Below are positions 15,325 to 23,993 of a stretch of 41,706 bases of DNA, piece after piece. Source of the stretch: Lachnospiraceae bacterium UBA938 (GTDB lineage: Bacteria > Bacillota > Clostridia > Lachnospirales > Lachnospiraceae). The first letter of the stretch is position 1; the number at the start of each line of letters is the position of its first letter. Location: positions 1 through 41,706 of the forward strand of contig DBDG01000053.1 of the NCBI GenBank assembly GCA_002293475.1, read 5' to 3'. Below the pieces are notes generated by a model. It was given only the letters and a program-made list of their open reading frames with translations, was not told where the DNA came from and searched no databases. The position numbers and the translations under genes are program-made.

Positions 15325-16323
15325 TTACTCGCTTCCCAAGATACTGTCAATCTTTCTGATTTCTTCCTCACTGTAGGCAATGTTCTCCAGTGACTTGACG
15401 TTTTCTTTTATCTGCTCCGGTTTACTTGCTCCGATCAGGACAGATGTCATCTTACCGTCCCGGAGTATCCAAGATATTGCCATCTGCGTCAAAGTCTGGT
15501 TCCTTGCAGACGCCACTTCTCCCAGCGCCCTGACCTTTTCCATCCGTTCCCTGTCCAGATCCTTCTCCTTAAGGAAGATACTCTTCCCGCCGCCGATCCG
15601 AGAATCACGGGGAATTCCGTTCAAATATTTGCCTGTTAAAAGCCCTTGTGAAAGCGGACTGAAGGCAATGCATCCTATGCCGTTGTCCGCCAGATAATCT
15701 TTCAGCCCGTCGGTCTCTATCCATCGGTTCAGCATAGAATAGGAAGGCTGATGGATGATGAAAGGTGTTCTCAGTTCTTTCATTATCGCATGAGCTTTGG
15801 CCGTCAGGTCACGATTGTAATTGGATATACCCACATAAAGAGCCTTGCCCTGCCTTACGATCTGATCCAATGCCAGCAGTGTTTCTTCCAGCGGTGTATT
15901 GGGATCAGGACAGTGATGATAAAAAATATCAACATAATCCAGTCCTAGGCGCATGAGGCTGGCATCAATACTGGCCATCAGATATTTGCGGGAACCTCCG
16001 ATGCCGTAAGGACCTTGCCACATATCATAACCGGCCTTTGAGGATATGATGAGCTCATCGCGGTAAGGCCGCAGATCAGATTGCAAAATCCTGCCCATAT
16101 TAGTTTCCGCACTGCCATATACCGGCCCATAGTTATTTGCCAAGTCAAAATGGGTGATCCCGTTATCGAAAGCCGTAAACAGAATCTGTTTCATATTTTC
16201 TTCCTGATCCACAGATCCGAAATTATGCCACATCCCCAAAGACAGTGCCGGCAATTTTAAACCGCTGCTGCCACACTTGTTATAGGTCATTTTTTCATAT
16301 CTTGCTTCATTTGCGTAATACAT
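15325..16323 (-). CDS. Aldo/keto reductase, YghZ (L-glyceraldehyde 3-phosphate reductase) type
   Basis: A 332-aa cytoplasmic NADPH-dependent reductase with a TIM-barrel fold. LSLGMWHNFGSVDQEEN, THFDLANNYGPVYGSAETN (Asp and Tyr of the catalytic tetrad), ISSKAGYDMWQGPYG (Lys) and YHHCPDPNTPLEETL (His) match YghZ/AKR14 members, which reduce L-glyceraldehyde 3-phosphate and methylglyoxal. The full N-terminus from the first ATG fits YghZ, and AAGGAG lies 4 bases before it. It follows dnaJ by 46 bases, so it may be read through from the heat-shock operon; a link to carbonyl stress is inferred. It ends at the bidirectional terminator. Confidence 0.88.
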   Translation of the reverse strand: MYYANEARYEKMTYNKCGSSGLKLPALSLGMWHNFGSVDQEENMKQILFTAFDNGITHFDLANNYGPVYGSAETNMGRILQSDLRPYRDELIISSKAGYDMWQGPYGIGGSRKYLMASIDASLMRLGLDYVDIFYHHCPDPNTPLEETLLALDQIVRQGKALYVGISNYNRDLTAKAHAIMKELRTPFIIHQPSYSMLNRWIETDGLKDYLADNGIGCIAFSPLSQGLLTGKYLNGIPRDSRIGGGKSIFLKEKDLDRERMEKVRALGEVASARNQTLTQMAISWILRDGKMTSVLIGASKPEQIKENVKSLENIAYSEEEIRKIDSILGSE

Positions 16324-16369
16324 TTCTCTCCTTATAAAAGATATGAACTAAAAGGCAGCCATACCTACC

Positions 16370-17527
16370 TTACCAAAACTTCTTCTTTTTCGATGATTTA
16401 CTTTCGCTTTTTTCAGCCTCTATGCCTCTGGAAGCGTTCATACTGTCACCGGTCAGCTCGTCAAATTTCTTCAGCAGCTCTTTTGCCTCCTGCGAAAGTT
16501 TATCAGGCGTCTGAAGAATCAATGTAACATAGTGGTCACCGCGCACTTCCCGGTTTCTCAAGGAAGGAACCCCTTTTCCTTTCAGCCTGACCTTGGTATC
16601 GGTCTGGGTCCCAGCCTTTACCTCATAAATAACCTTTCCGTCAACGGTATCCACTACGATATCACCGCCCAAAGCCGCGATGGCAAAGGAAACCGGAACA
16701 GAAGAATAGATATTAGTATCCTGACGTTGGAAGATAGCATGGCGCCCCACTACTACTTCTACCAGCAGATCGCCCCTAGGTCCGCCGTTGCTTCCCGGCT
16801 CCCCCCTGTCCCTGATGCGGACACTTTGCCCGTTATCAATTCCCGCTGGAATGGAAACCTGAATCTTTTTCCGGCTGGAAATATAGCCTGTTCCGCCGCA
16901 GTCAATACATTTTTCTTTGATCACCTTGCCGGTTCCATGACAATCCGGACAGGTCTGAACATTCCTGACCGTTCCAAAGAAAGACTGCTGGGTAAATACT
17001 ACCTGACCCTTACCTCCACATTTGGAGCAGGTTTCCGACGTAGTTCCGGGCTTTGCACCGCTGCCATGACAGGTATGGCAGTCATCCTTCAGGGTGAGCT
17101 CTATTTCCCGCTCCACGCCAAATACGGCCTCTTCAAAAGTAATCCTGACACTGGTCCGCAGATTGGCTCCCTTCATGGGACCGTTATTGCCTCTCCGCCG
17201 GGAACCACCACCAAAGAAATCACCAAATATATCGCCAAATATATCACCAAAGTCAGCACCGCTGAAATCAAAGCCGCCAAATCCGCCTGCCCCGCCTTCA
17301 AAAGCTGCATGGCCAAACTGGTCGTACTGCTTCTTCTTTTCCGGATCGCTTAATATTGCATAAGCTTCCGATGCTTCTTTGAACTTCTTCTCCGCGTTCT
17401 TATCCCCCGGATTCATATCCGGATGGTACTGTTTTGCCAATCCCCGGTAGGCCTTCTTAATGGCAGCATCATCCGCATTCTTATCTATTCCGAGAACCTC
17501 ATAATAGTCTCTTTTCTGTTCTGCCAT
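16370..17527 (-). CDS. dnaJ: Chaperone protein DnaJ
   Basis: A 385-aa type I J-protein, the co-chaperone that stimulates DnaK ATP hydrolysis. The J-domain has HPD at residues 35-37, then a Gly/Phe-rich linker (GGFGGFDFSGADFGDIFGD), the zinc-binding domain with four repeats (CHTCHGSG, CSKCGGKG, CPDCHGTG, CIDCGGTG) and the C-terminal substrate domain. It is the last gene of hrcA-grpE-dnaK-dnaJ, 63 bases after dnaK. A small hairpin (17565-17579) in that gap could tune its expression. Confidence 0.97.
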   Translation of the reverse strand: MAEQKRDYYEVLGIDKNADDAAIKKAYRGLAKQYHPDMNPGDKNAEKKFKEASEAYAILSDPEKKKQYDQFGHAAFEGGAGGFGGFDFSGADFGDIFGDIFGDFFGGGSRRRGNNGPMKGANLRTSVRITFEEAVFGVEREIELTLKDDCHTCHGSGAKPGTTSETCSKCGGKGQVVFTQQSFFGTVRNVQTCPDCHGTGKVIKEKCIDCGGTGYISSRKKIQVSIPAGIDNGQSVRIRDRGEPGSNGGPRGDLLVEVVVGRHAIFQRQDTNIYSSVPVSFAIAALGGDIVVDTVDGKVIYEVKAGTQTDTKVRLKGKGVPSLRNREVRGDHYVTLILQTPDKLSQEAKELLKKFDELTGDSMNASRGIEAEKSESKSSKKKKFW

Positions 17528-17564
17528 GATACTCTCCTCACCGTTAGAAAATTATATGACACCC

Positions 17565-17579
17565 TCTGCGTTACGCAGA
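17565..17579 (-). repeat. Small hairpin between dnaK and dnaJ
   Basis: TCTGCG-TTA-CGCAGA forms a 6-bp stem with a 3-base loop, 11 bases past the dnaK stop. There is no T-run. It may stabilise the dnaK 3' end or lower dnaJ translation. Confidence 0.35.
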
Positions 17580-17590
17580 CCGTGGCCGGA

Positions 17591-19456
17591 TTATACTTCA
17601 CGAAAATCTCCGTCAACCACATCATCAGCAGGTGACTGATCCGTCTCTCCGCCCATATTGCCCATATCTGGGCCGGCGCCGCCTTGGGCTGCCTGCATAT
17701 TTTCATACATCTTGGTAAAGAGTGCCTGAGCACTGTTGGTCAGTTTTTCTTTAGCCGCCTTCAGTTCATCCAGATCACTGTCTGACATTTCCTGATCATT
17801 AGTCCGCTCCAATATCGCCTTGACTGCCGCTACATCCGCTTCTACGCCGGTCTTTTCATCTTCACTTATCTTGTCGCCCACTTCGTTAAGCGCCTTCTCG
17901 GTCTGGAATACGAAAGAATCGGCATCATTTCTGGTATCAATGACTTCTTTGCGCTTCTTATCCTGCGCTTCAAATTCAGCTGCTTCTTTTATAGCTCTGT
18001 CGATATCCGATTCGGACATATTCGATCCAGCCGTAATGGTAATATGCTGTTCTTTGCCGGTACCCAGATCTTTGGCTGATACATTGACAATACCGTTGGC
18101 ATCAATATCAAAGGTAACTTCGATCTGTGGAACCCCGCGCATAGCCGGAGGAATACCATCTAGACGGAATTGTCCGAGCGATTTATTGTCTTTGGCAAAT
18201 TGCCGCTCACCTTGGACCACGTTGATATCCACTGCTGTCTGATTATCTGCCGCCGTAGAGAATACTTGGCTTTTCTTGGTCGGGATGGTTGTATTTCTTT
18301 CAATCAGCCTAGTAGCCACACCGCCCATCGTCTCAATGGAAAGTGAAAGCGGCGTAACATCCAGCAAAAGAATCTCACCAGCACCGGCATCACCGGCAAG
18401 CTTCCCGCCTTGAATACAGGCACCAAGAGCAACACACTCATCCGGATTTAAGGTCTTGCTGGGCTCATGTCCGGTCAGCAGCTTTACTTTTTCCTGTACT
18501 GCCGGTACACGGGTAGAACCGCCTACCAGTAACACCTTCCCTAAGTCACTGGAAGTAATGCCGGCATCCTTCATGGCATTCTGTACCGGAACCGTTGTCC
18601 TTTCCACAAGGTCATGGGTCAGCTCATCAAACTTTGCCCTAGTCAGGTTCATATCAAAATGCTTGGGACCTTCATTTGTAGCCGTAATAAAAGGTAGGTT
18701 GATATTGGTAGTAGTCGCGGAAGAAAGCTCTTTTTTGGCTTTTTCTGCCGCTTCCCGAAGTCTTTGCAGAGCCATTTTGTCTTTTGACAGGTCAACCCCT
18801 TCGGTCTTTTTAAACTCAGCCAGCATAAAGTCGGTGATCTTCTGGTCAAAATCATCACCGCCCAGACGATTGTCGCCGCTGGTGGCCAGAACTTCTATGA
18901 CGCCGTCGCCTATTTCAATGATCGAAACGTCAAATGTACCGCCGCCAAGGTCATATACCATGATTTTCTGCTCTTTTTCATTATCTAGACCGTAAGCCAG
19001 CGCTGCTGCCGTAGGCTCATTGATTATACGTTTCACATCCAGCCCGGCAATTTTGCCCGCATCTTTGGTTGCCTGACGCTGAGCATCATTAAAATAAGCC
19101 GGAACGGTAATAACAGCTTCCGTTACTTTTTCACCAAGATAATTCTCAGCATCTGCCTTTAACTTCTGCAGTATCATCGCCGAAATCTGCTGCGGTGAAT
19201 ACTTTTTCCCATCAACTGTACGGCCTCTGTCTGTTCCCATGTCCCTTTTGATGGAAGATATGGTTTTTTCCGAGTTGGTCACTGCCTGACGTTTTGCCGG
19301 CTCACCGACCAGCCTCTCACCTGTCTTCGTAAAAGCTACCACTGACGGTGTCGTCCTAGCTCCTTCTGTATTGGAGATAACGGTGGGCTTTCCCCCCTCC
19401 ATAACGCCTACACAGCTGTTTGTCGTTCCTAAATCAATGCCTATGATCTTACCCAT
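17591..19456 (-). CDS. dnaK: Chaperone protein DnaK (Hsp70)
   Basis: A 621-aa ATP-dependent chaperone. The nucleotide-binding domain starts IIGIDLGTTNSCVGVMEGG and includes VPAYFNDAQRQATKDAG, MVYDLGGGTFDVSIIEIGDG and VLLVGGSTRVPAVQ; the linker LLLDVTPLSLSIET leads to the substrate-binding domain and helical lid. The N-terminal part is short, as in Gram-positive DnaK. The C-terminal tail is Gly/Met-rich and ends in GDFREV. It follows grpE by 56 bases and is expected to be under HrcA/CIRCE control from the promoter before hrcA. Confidence 0.97.
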   Translation of the reverse strand: MGKIIGIDLGTTNSCVGVMEGGKPTVISNTEGARTTPSVVAFTKTGERLVGEPAKRQAVTNSEKTISSIKRDMGTDRGRTVDGKKYSPQQISAMILQKLKADAENYLGEKVTEAVITVPAYFNDAQRQATKDAGKIAGLDVKRIINEPTAAALAYGLDNEKEQKIMVYDLGGGTFDVSIIEIGDGVIEVLATSGDNRLGGDDFDQKITDFMLAEFKKTEGVDLSKDKMALQRLREAAEKAKKELSSATTTNINLPFITATNEGPKHFDMNLTRAKFDELTHDLVERTTVPVQNAMKDAGITSSDLGKVLLVGGSTRVPAVQEKVKLLTGHEPSKTLNPDECVALGACIQGGKLAGDAGAGEILLLDVTPLSLSIETMGGVATRLIERNTTIPTKKSQVFSTAADNQTAVDINVVQGERQFAKDNKSLGQFRLDGIPPAMRGVPQIEVTFDIDANGIVNVSAKDLGTGKEQHITITAGSNMSESDIDRAIKEAAEFEAQDKKRKEVIDTRNDADSFVFQTEKALNEVGDKISEDEKTGVEADVAAVKAILERTNDQEMSDSDLDELKAAKEKLTNSAQALFTKMYENMQAAQGGAGPDMGNMGGETDQSPADDVVDGDFREV

Positions 19457-19512
19457 TTTTATTTCCTCCTGTCCATTTTAATTGTTTGTCTTACACTTTA
19501 TACCTACAAGAT

Positions 19513-20157
19513 CTAACTGACTACCGCTACCATGCTGTATCTGATTACCGTATCCCGGTAAGTATAACCTTTCTGCATTTCCTCGGCGATAATACCAGAT
19601 TCGTACTTATCACTTTCCACCTGCATCACCGCACTGTGCAGATCAGGATTAAATTCCTGGCCGATTGTATCGATAACCTTAATATCCAGACTCTCCAGCT
19701 CATTCATCAGTTGTTTGTAAATCATATTCATGCCTTCGGCAAATGAAGAGTTATTCTCATTATCCGGTACCGTTGCAAGGCCTCTTTCAAAATTATCCAC
19801 AACCGGAAGGATTTTCTCAATCACGCTCTTAGCTCCGGTCTCAAACATCTGAGACTTTTCCTTTTCCGTCCGCTTACGAAAATTCTCAAACTCAGCCATC
19901 TGCCTCATAACCCGGTCTTCCAGTTCCGCAATTTTCTCTTTCAGGGCATCCTGCTTCTTATCGGCCTTAGCTCTTTTCCTAAGAGCTTTCTTATCTGTCT
20001 CTTCCTGTCCGTCCTCCGTCAAGCTGCCCTCAGCCTCTGGTAAATCCTCCTCGTTCATGGTTGTTTCTGCATCCCCTTCCGCATTTTCCTGATCGGCATT
20101 CCCCTCTGCAGCGGAAACATCTTCTTCAATAACCTTGTCTTCGTTCATGTTATCCAT
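19513..20157 (-). CDS. grpE: Nucleotide exchange factor GrpE
   Basis: A 214-aa protein that releases ADP from DnaK. An acidic, poorly ordered N-terminus of about 75 residues precedes the long coiled coil (KADKKQDALKEKIAELEDRVM, FENFRKRTEKEKSQM) and the C-terminal beta domain with the family signature (DLHSAVMQVESDKYESGIIAEEMQKGYTY). Second gene of the heat-shock operon. The start is probably the first ATG (AAAGGATG lies upstream), though an ATG three codons later is also possible. Confidence 0.95.
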   Translation of the reverse strand: MDNMNEDKVIEEDVSAAEGNADQENAEGDAETTMNEEDLPEAEGSLTEDGQEETDKKALRKRAKADKKQDALKEKIAELEDRVMRQMAEFENFRKRTEKEKSQMFETGAKSVIEKILPVVDNFERGLATVPDNENNSSFAEGMNMIYKQLMNELESLDIKVIDTIGQEFNPDLHSAVMQVESDKYESGIIAEEMQKGYTYRDTVIRYSMVAVVS

Positions 20158-20224
20158 TACCTATATCATCCTTTCTGTTTTTGCATCCTGTTTGCATACT
20201 AGCAGCACATATCCAGCAAGCCGG

Positions 20225-21256
20225 TCACATACGTTTCTTATATAAGTCTTCCAGCTGTGTCTGCAAGGTCCTGAGAGTCCCTATGACTTTATCATAATCC
20301 ATACGCTTGGGGCCGATAATCCCGATCGTTCCGCGCATGCCCTCATCCAATTCATATGTCGCCGTTACAATACTGCAGTCTTTCATAAATTGTACCGGTG
20401 TCTCATTGCCGATATAAACCTGAATACCGGTGTTATTTTCATCTGCCAGGTTTTCCTGCACCAACTGGGCAAGCATTCTCTTTTCCTCAAAAGCGTTGAC
20501 CAGCTCACTTGCTTTCTGATTATCAGCCAGCTCCGGATATTTAAAAATATTGTTAGTACCGCTTGTATATATCTCCAGATCCTCATCGGCCTTTATAGCC
20601 TCGCCGACTGCTTCAATCACTTCTCCTACAATGGCGCTATAGTTACCTGCCTGCTGCTTCAAGGCGGATATCATGCCTAGGTTAATCTCTTCTATAGATA
20701 GGCCGTTCAAATGTGTATTCAATAGAATATTGAGCTTTAAAAGAGTTTCGTCATCCAATTCCTCCGCAACCGGCAGAATATTGTTCTTGATTACATTACC
20801 TTCTACTACTATAACCGCTAACAGCTGATTACAGTCTACCCTAGATAGCTGGATAAACTTTAATTTATTTCTTTTATAGGACGGAGTAGAAATCATCGTG
20901 GCATAATTGGTATTTGTCGCTAGAACTTTAGCTACCTGCTTAAGAAGATGATCCATCTTGTCTTCTTTCTCCAGAAGCATTTCTTTCAGTTCTTCTACTT
21001 CCCTAGATTTCTCCTCTATCATAGTATCCACATACAGGCGGTAACCCTTATCCGAGGGAATCCGGCCGGCAGAAGTATGCGGCTGCAGAATATAACCCAG
21101 CTCTTCCAAGTCAGCCATTTCATTACGGATCGTCGCTGAGCTTAAATTTAAATCAGCGTATTTAGAAATAGTCCGGCTGCCTACCGGTTCGCCGGTCTCT
21201 AGATAATTACGGATAATGGCCTGCAATATCTTAATTTTTCTTTCATCCAATTGCAT
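20225..21256 (-). CDS. hrcA: Heat-inducible transcription repressor HrcA
   Basis: A 343-aa repressor that binds CIRCE and is kept active by GroE chaperonin. The N-terminal winged helix (QLDERKIKILQAIIRNYLETG, PVGSRTIS, LSSATIRNEMADLEELGYI) and the following HTSAGRIPSDKGYRLYVD segment are diagnostic. The frame extends 12 codons upstream, but ATG 21254-21256 has GAGGGG 5 bases before it and matches the family start. First gene of hrcA-grpE-dnaK-dnaJ and itself under CIRCE, so the operon is autoregulated. Confidence 0.96.
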   Translation of the reverse strand: MQLDERKIKILQAIIRNYLETGEPVGSRTISKYADLNLSSATIRNEMADLEELGYILQPHTSAGRIPSDKGYRLYVDTMIEEKSREVEELKEMLLEKEDKMDHLLKQVAKVLATNTNYATMISTPSYKRNKLKFIQLSRVDCNQLLAVIVVEGNVIKNNILPVAEELDDETLLKLNILLNTHLNGLSIEEINLGMISALKQQAGNYSAIVGEVIEAVGEAIKADEDLEIYTSGTNNIFKYPELADNQKASELVNAFEEKRMLAQLVQENLADENNTGIQVYIGNETPVQFMKDCSIVTATYELDEGMRGTIGIIGPKRMDYDKVIGTLRTLQTQLEDLYKKRM

Positions 21257-21309
21257 ATATGCCCCTCTGCGGCTGATATCACATACTGACAATGATACCC
21301 TTTAATTTA

Positions 21310-21336
21310 TTAGCACTCACTCTTTCGGAGTGCTAA
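21310..21336 (-). promoter_or_regulatory. CIRCE operator
   Basis: A perfect match to the HrcA operator: TTAGCACTC, 9 bases, GAGTGCTAA. It lies between the hrcA promoter (-10 at 21351-21356) and the hrcA start, in the early transcribed region. Confidence 0.98.
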
Positions 21337-21350
21337 TACCTTCATAACCT

Positions 21351-21379
21351 AAAATATCACCATATTACCTATAAGTCAA
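21351..21379 (-). promoter_or_regulatory. Promoter of the hrcA operon
   Basis: TTGACT (21374-21379) and TATTTT (21351-21356) are spaced by 17 bases, directly before the CIRCE element, which would then cover the transcription start. Confidence 0.75.
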
Positions 21380-21442
21380 TAAATAATAAAAAATAAATTA
21401 TAAAATTATTCTAAAACTATGCCGGTTTCGAACTTGAAAAGT

Positions 21443-21485
21443 ACGCATTAAACAGCAAAGAAGCCATCATTCACTGACAGCTTCC
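21443..21485 (-). terminator. Probable terminator after the DUF6465 gene
   Basis: On the minus strand an 11-bp stem with wobble pairs (arms at 21475-21485 and 21459-21469, 5-base loop) is followed by TTTGCTGTTT. The T tract is interrupted, so it may be a weak terminator. It lies 31 bases after the stop codon. Confidence 0.5.
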
Positions 21486-21515
21486 CTCAATACATCCTTC
21501 ACTTAACTCCCGTAA

Positions 21516-21962
21516 TTATACAAGAAAACTCCCTGTTATATCCCCGTTGATTACATAATAAGCTTGGTTTTCTTCCGGTTTTACATAAAGCTCAATCGAC
21601 TTAATATCGGATGTCTTCTTTTTTAAATCATACTTCCAAACATCTTTGGCAATCTTTACCAAATCATCAGGTGTATAGGACTTGCTGTTAAACTCAAAGT
21701 TAACCACCTCAGATACTGCCACTTTTTTCGCTGCCGCCGGTCTTCCGACAGACTTCTTTGCTGTCGGCTTTTTGGCTGCCGCCGGTTTTGCTGCGGTCGG
21801 TTTCTTAGCTACTTCTTTTTTAACTGTTTCTTTCTTGACTGGCTCTTTCTTTTCGTCTGCTACCTTTGTATCCACAGCTGCTTCTGCTACTTTTGATTCA
21901 GGTGCTTTTACTTCTGCCTTAGCCACTGATGTCTTTGCTGTCGCTTTCTTTACTTCTGCCAT
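21516..21962 (-). CDS. DUF6465 family protein with Lys/Ala/Pro-rich histone H1-like N-terminus
   Basis: A 148-aa protein. Roughly the first 85 residues are low-complexity and basic (KKEVAKKPTAAKPAAAKK, KKSVGRPAAAKK), very like the tail of histone H1 or of actinobacterial HupB/Hc1-like proteins, with a GRP core as in AT-hooks. The last 65 residues form a small folded domain (VNFEFNSKSYTPDDLVKIAKD, SIELYVKPEENQAYYVINGD) of the DUF6465 type seen in Lachnospiraceae. Nucleic-acid binding by the tail is inferred from composition. The SD GGAAGGAG lies close to the ATG. It is a single-gene unit with promoter 22042-22070. Confidence 0.8.
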   Translation of the reverse strand: MAEVKKATAKTSVAKAEVKAPESKVAEAAVDTKVADEKKEPVKKETVKKEVAKKPTAAKPAAAKKPTAKKSVGRPAAAKKVAVSEVVNFEFNSKSYTPDDLVKIAKDVWKYDLKKKTSDIKSIELYVKPEENQAYYVINGDITGSFLV

Positions 21963-21977
21963 TTCAAAACTCCTTCC

Positions 21978-21994
21978 ACACAGTATTCCTGTGT
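21978..21994 (-). repeat. Small hairpin in the DUF6465 leader
   Basis: ACACAG-TATTC-CTGTGT, a 6-bp stem with 5-base loop, ends just before the ribosome-binding site of the DUF6465 gene. A second inverted repeat (22015-22046, 10-bp stem with one wobble) overlaps the promoter -10. Confidence 0.35.
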
Positions 21995-22041
21995 TATATA
22001 ATTATATATTCATAAGACTACTTCTCCTGTTTCTCGGAAAT

Positions 22042-22070
22042 AGTCTACTATCCTTCAATTGAAATGTCAA
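22042..22070 (-). promoter_or_regulatory. Promoter of the DUF6465 gene
   Basis: A consensus TTGACA (22065-22070) is followed after 17 bases by TAGACT (22042-22047). A TATAAT nearer the gene (22001-22006) has no matching -35. Confidence 0.6.
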
Positions 22071-22141
22071 CCATTCTTTGCAATAAATTCCATTTTTTTA
22101 CTATTATCCATACTTTTTGTCTGTTTTAACTAGTTTCCCCG

Positions 22142-22999
22142 TCACTGGACGGCCATAAAATATCCCAAAACGATTACACCTAAAACGATTCGATACCAGC
22201 CAAATATCTTAAAGTCATGTTTCTTAATATATTTAAGCAAAAAGCGTATTACAAACATAGAAACTATGAAAGCAGTTATCATACCGGTTATCAGGATCCC
22301 GGCTTCCATTCCGGTAAAATCAAAGCCAAATTTGACGATTTTCAGCAAGCTGGCTCCCGCCATCGCCGGAATAGCCAGATAAAAAGTAAATTCCGCGGCT
22401 ACCGTTCTACTTACACCTATCATTAGCGCCCCTAATATCGTCGCTCCCGACCGGGATGTTCCTGGGAAAATAGCCGCTATAAGCTGAAATATCCCGATTA
22501 TCGCCGCCGTCCTAAAAGTAATTTCTGTCAGGCTGTTAACCCTTGCCGCTACATTTATATTTCTATTTTCAATAAGGATAAAAGCAATACCAAACACAAT
22601 CAATGCCATAGCAACACTTACCGGCCTGCCGAAATACATTTCAAAAAATTCATCAAGCTTGAACAAAACAATAATAATCGCCGGTACACAGGCCGCCAGG
22701 ATCTTAAACCACAAAATAAAAACATCTGTCTTGACATAGGAAAGAAAGCCAGTGGTTCTAAAAGGATGTTTATTATTATTCTTACCAAACGGAAATATAT
22801 CATTCCAAAATTGGATGACAACCGCAACAATAGCACCTAACTGTATCACCACCAGAAACATTTCAAAAAAACCTTCTCTTACATCTGTAAAGCTGACAAA
22901 CTCTTCCAGCAGCAGCATATGTCCGGTACTGCTGATGGGAAGCCATTCAGTAAATCCCTCCACAATACCGAACAGGACTGATTTAATGATTTCTAGCAT
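22142..22999 (-). CDS. uppP: Undecaprenyl-diphosphatase
   Basis: A 285-aa integral membrane enzyme that dephosphorylates undecaprenyl diphosphate to recycle the lipid carrier of cell-wall synthesis; overexpression gives bacitracin resistance. The two active-site motifs are EGFTEWLPISSTGH (about 14-27) and PGTSRSGATILGALMIG; about eight membrane helices are visible. The start is ATG 22997-22999 with GGAG 6 bases upstream; an ATG four codons earlier has no spacing for that site. It follows the patatin-like gene by 71 bases on the same strand. Confidence 0.95.
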   Translation of the reverse strand: MLEIIKSVLFGIVEGFTEWLPISSTGHMLLLEEFVSFTDVREGFFEMFLVVIQLGAIVAVVIQFWNDIFPFGKNNNKHPFRTTGFLSYVKTDVFILWFKILAACVPAIIIVLFKLDEFFEMYFGRPVSVAMALIVFGIAFILIENRNINVAARVNSLTEITFRTAAIIGIFQLIAAIFPGTSRSGATILGALMIGVSRTVAAEFTFYLAIPAMAGASLLKIVKFGFDFTGMEAGILITGMITAFIVSMFVIRFLLKYIKKHDFKIFGWYRIVLGVIVLGYFMAVQ

Positions 23000-23070
23000 A
23001 CTTGTCTCCATTCTGATAATGCAACACCATAACCTGTACGACCATAGCGCTACATATATTTATTATGTTT

Positions 23071-23919
23071 TCATCCCTGTAAATATTCCATTAATCCGTC
23101 ATATTTTATTTGCGCATCGTGGTATCCTGATTTATAAAGATTCTGGAGCTTATTTCGATCCCTTTCTATCCGTCCGACATTACCTTTATAGCGGGGACGG
23201 ATCACAAAAGCTTTCCCTGCCTTAACCTGCTCCTCAAGATAGGCAAGCGTCTCATTATACATCAGATGTCTTTCCTTCATTAATCTGTAAACCTGCGGAT
23301 ATTTTATATATCTGGCTTTTACTAAGGCCATCATCGTAGAAGGTTGCCTGACATAACCCTCTTCTTTTGTCATGATGACGACATTTTTGTCATTGCCGCC
23401 TAGTATAGACCTCTTTATCGGAATCGAATCAGCGATTCCGCCGTCCAGATAATAATAACCGTTATATTTGACATTACGCGATACCAGCGGCAATGAGGCC
23501 GATGCCCTGATTGCGTCGATATCTTTTTTCATATCTCTGATCCGGATATATTCGGCTTTACCGGTCACGATATTGGTGGCAACAGCATAGGCCTTGCCTT
23601 GATAAGTATTAAATGTATCGTAATCGTAAGGATTGAGCTCTTCGGGTATTTTGTGGTAACACATTTCCGTCCCAAAAATATCACCTGTCGTCACTAAACT
23701 GTAGATACCGCAATAATGACGGTCATCTACATAATCCGCAATGATATCAAATGCTCTTTTCCGCTGCCGTGATAAAAAACTGCACATATTGCAGGCTCCC
23801 ATCGAAACACCGTAACAGGACGAAAAATCTATATCTTTATCCAGAAAAAAATCCAGCACCCCTGCCGTATATATACCCGACATTCCGCCGCCTTCCAATA
23901 TTAATCCCGCTTTATACAC
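23071..23919 (-). CDS. Patatin-like phospholipase (YjjU-like)
   Basis: A 282-aa acyl hydrolase. The oxyanion loop GGGMSG is at residues 10-15, the nucleophile Ser39 is in GVSMG, and the catalytic Asp is in YYLDGGIADSIP (about 159). This makes a complete Ser-Asp dyad. There is no signal peptide, so it should act in the cytoplasm or at the inner face of the membrane, on phospholipid or another ester. The start is GTG 23917-23919, with AAAGGAGG 7 bases upstream. It lies between an aminotransferase and uppP on the same strand; the context does not show its substrate. Confidence 0.88.
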   Translation of the reverse strand: MYKAGLILEGGGMSGIYTAGVLDFFLDKDIDFSSCYGVSMGACNMCSFLSRQRKRAFDIIADYVDDRHYCGIYSLVTTGDIFGTEMCYHKIPEELNPYDYDTFNTYQGKAYAVATNIVTGKAEYIRIRDMKKDIDAIRASASLPLVSRNVKYNGYYYLDGGIADSIPIKRSILGGNDKNVVIMTKEEGYVRQPSTMMALVKARYIKYPQVYRLMKERHLMYNETLAYLEEQVKAGKAFVIRPRYKGNVGRIERDRNKLQNLYKSGYHDAQIKYDGLMEYLQG

Positions 23920-23993
23920 AATATTGCCTCCTTTGTAAGGATAAACCAGCCATTAATCCACGAGCTATGTATTTAAAAGTACTATTACGTATA

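Noticed and set aside
17094..17363. Plus-strand Pro/Ser-rich frames over the dnaJ Gly/Phe region
   Set aside because: Low-complexity antisense shadows of the Gly-rich linker of dnaJ.
21682..22062. Plus-strand Ala/Phe-rich frame over the DUF6465 gene
   Set aside because: An antisense shadow created by the Lys/Ala codon repeats; it would have an implausible composition and no ribosome site.
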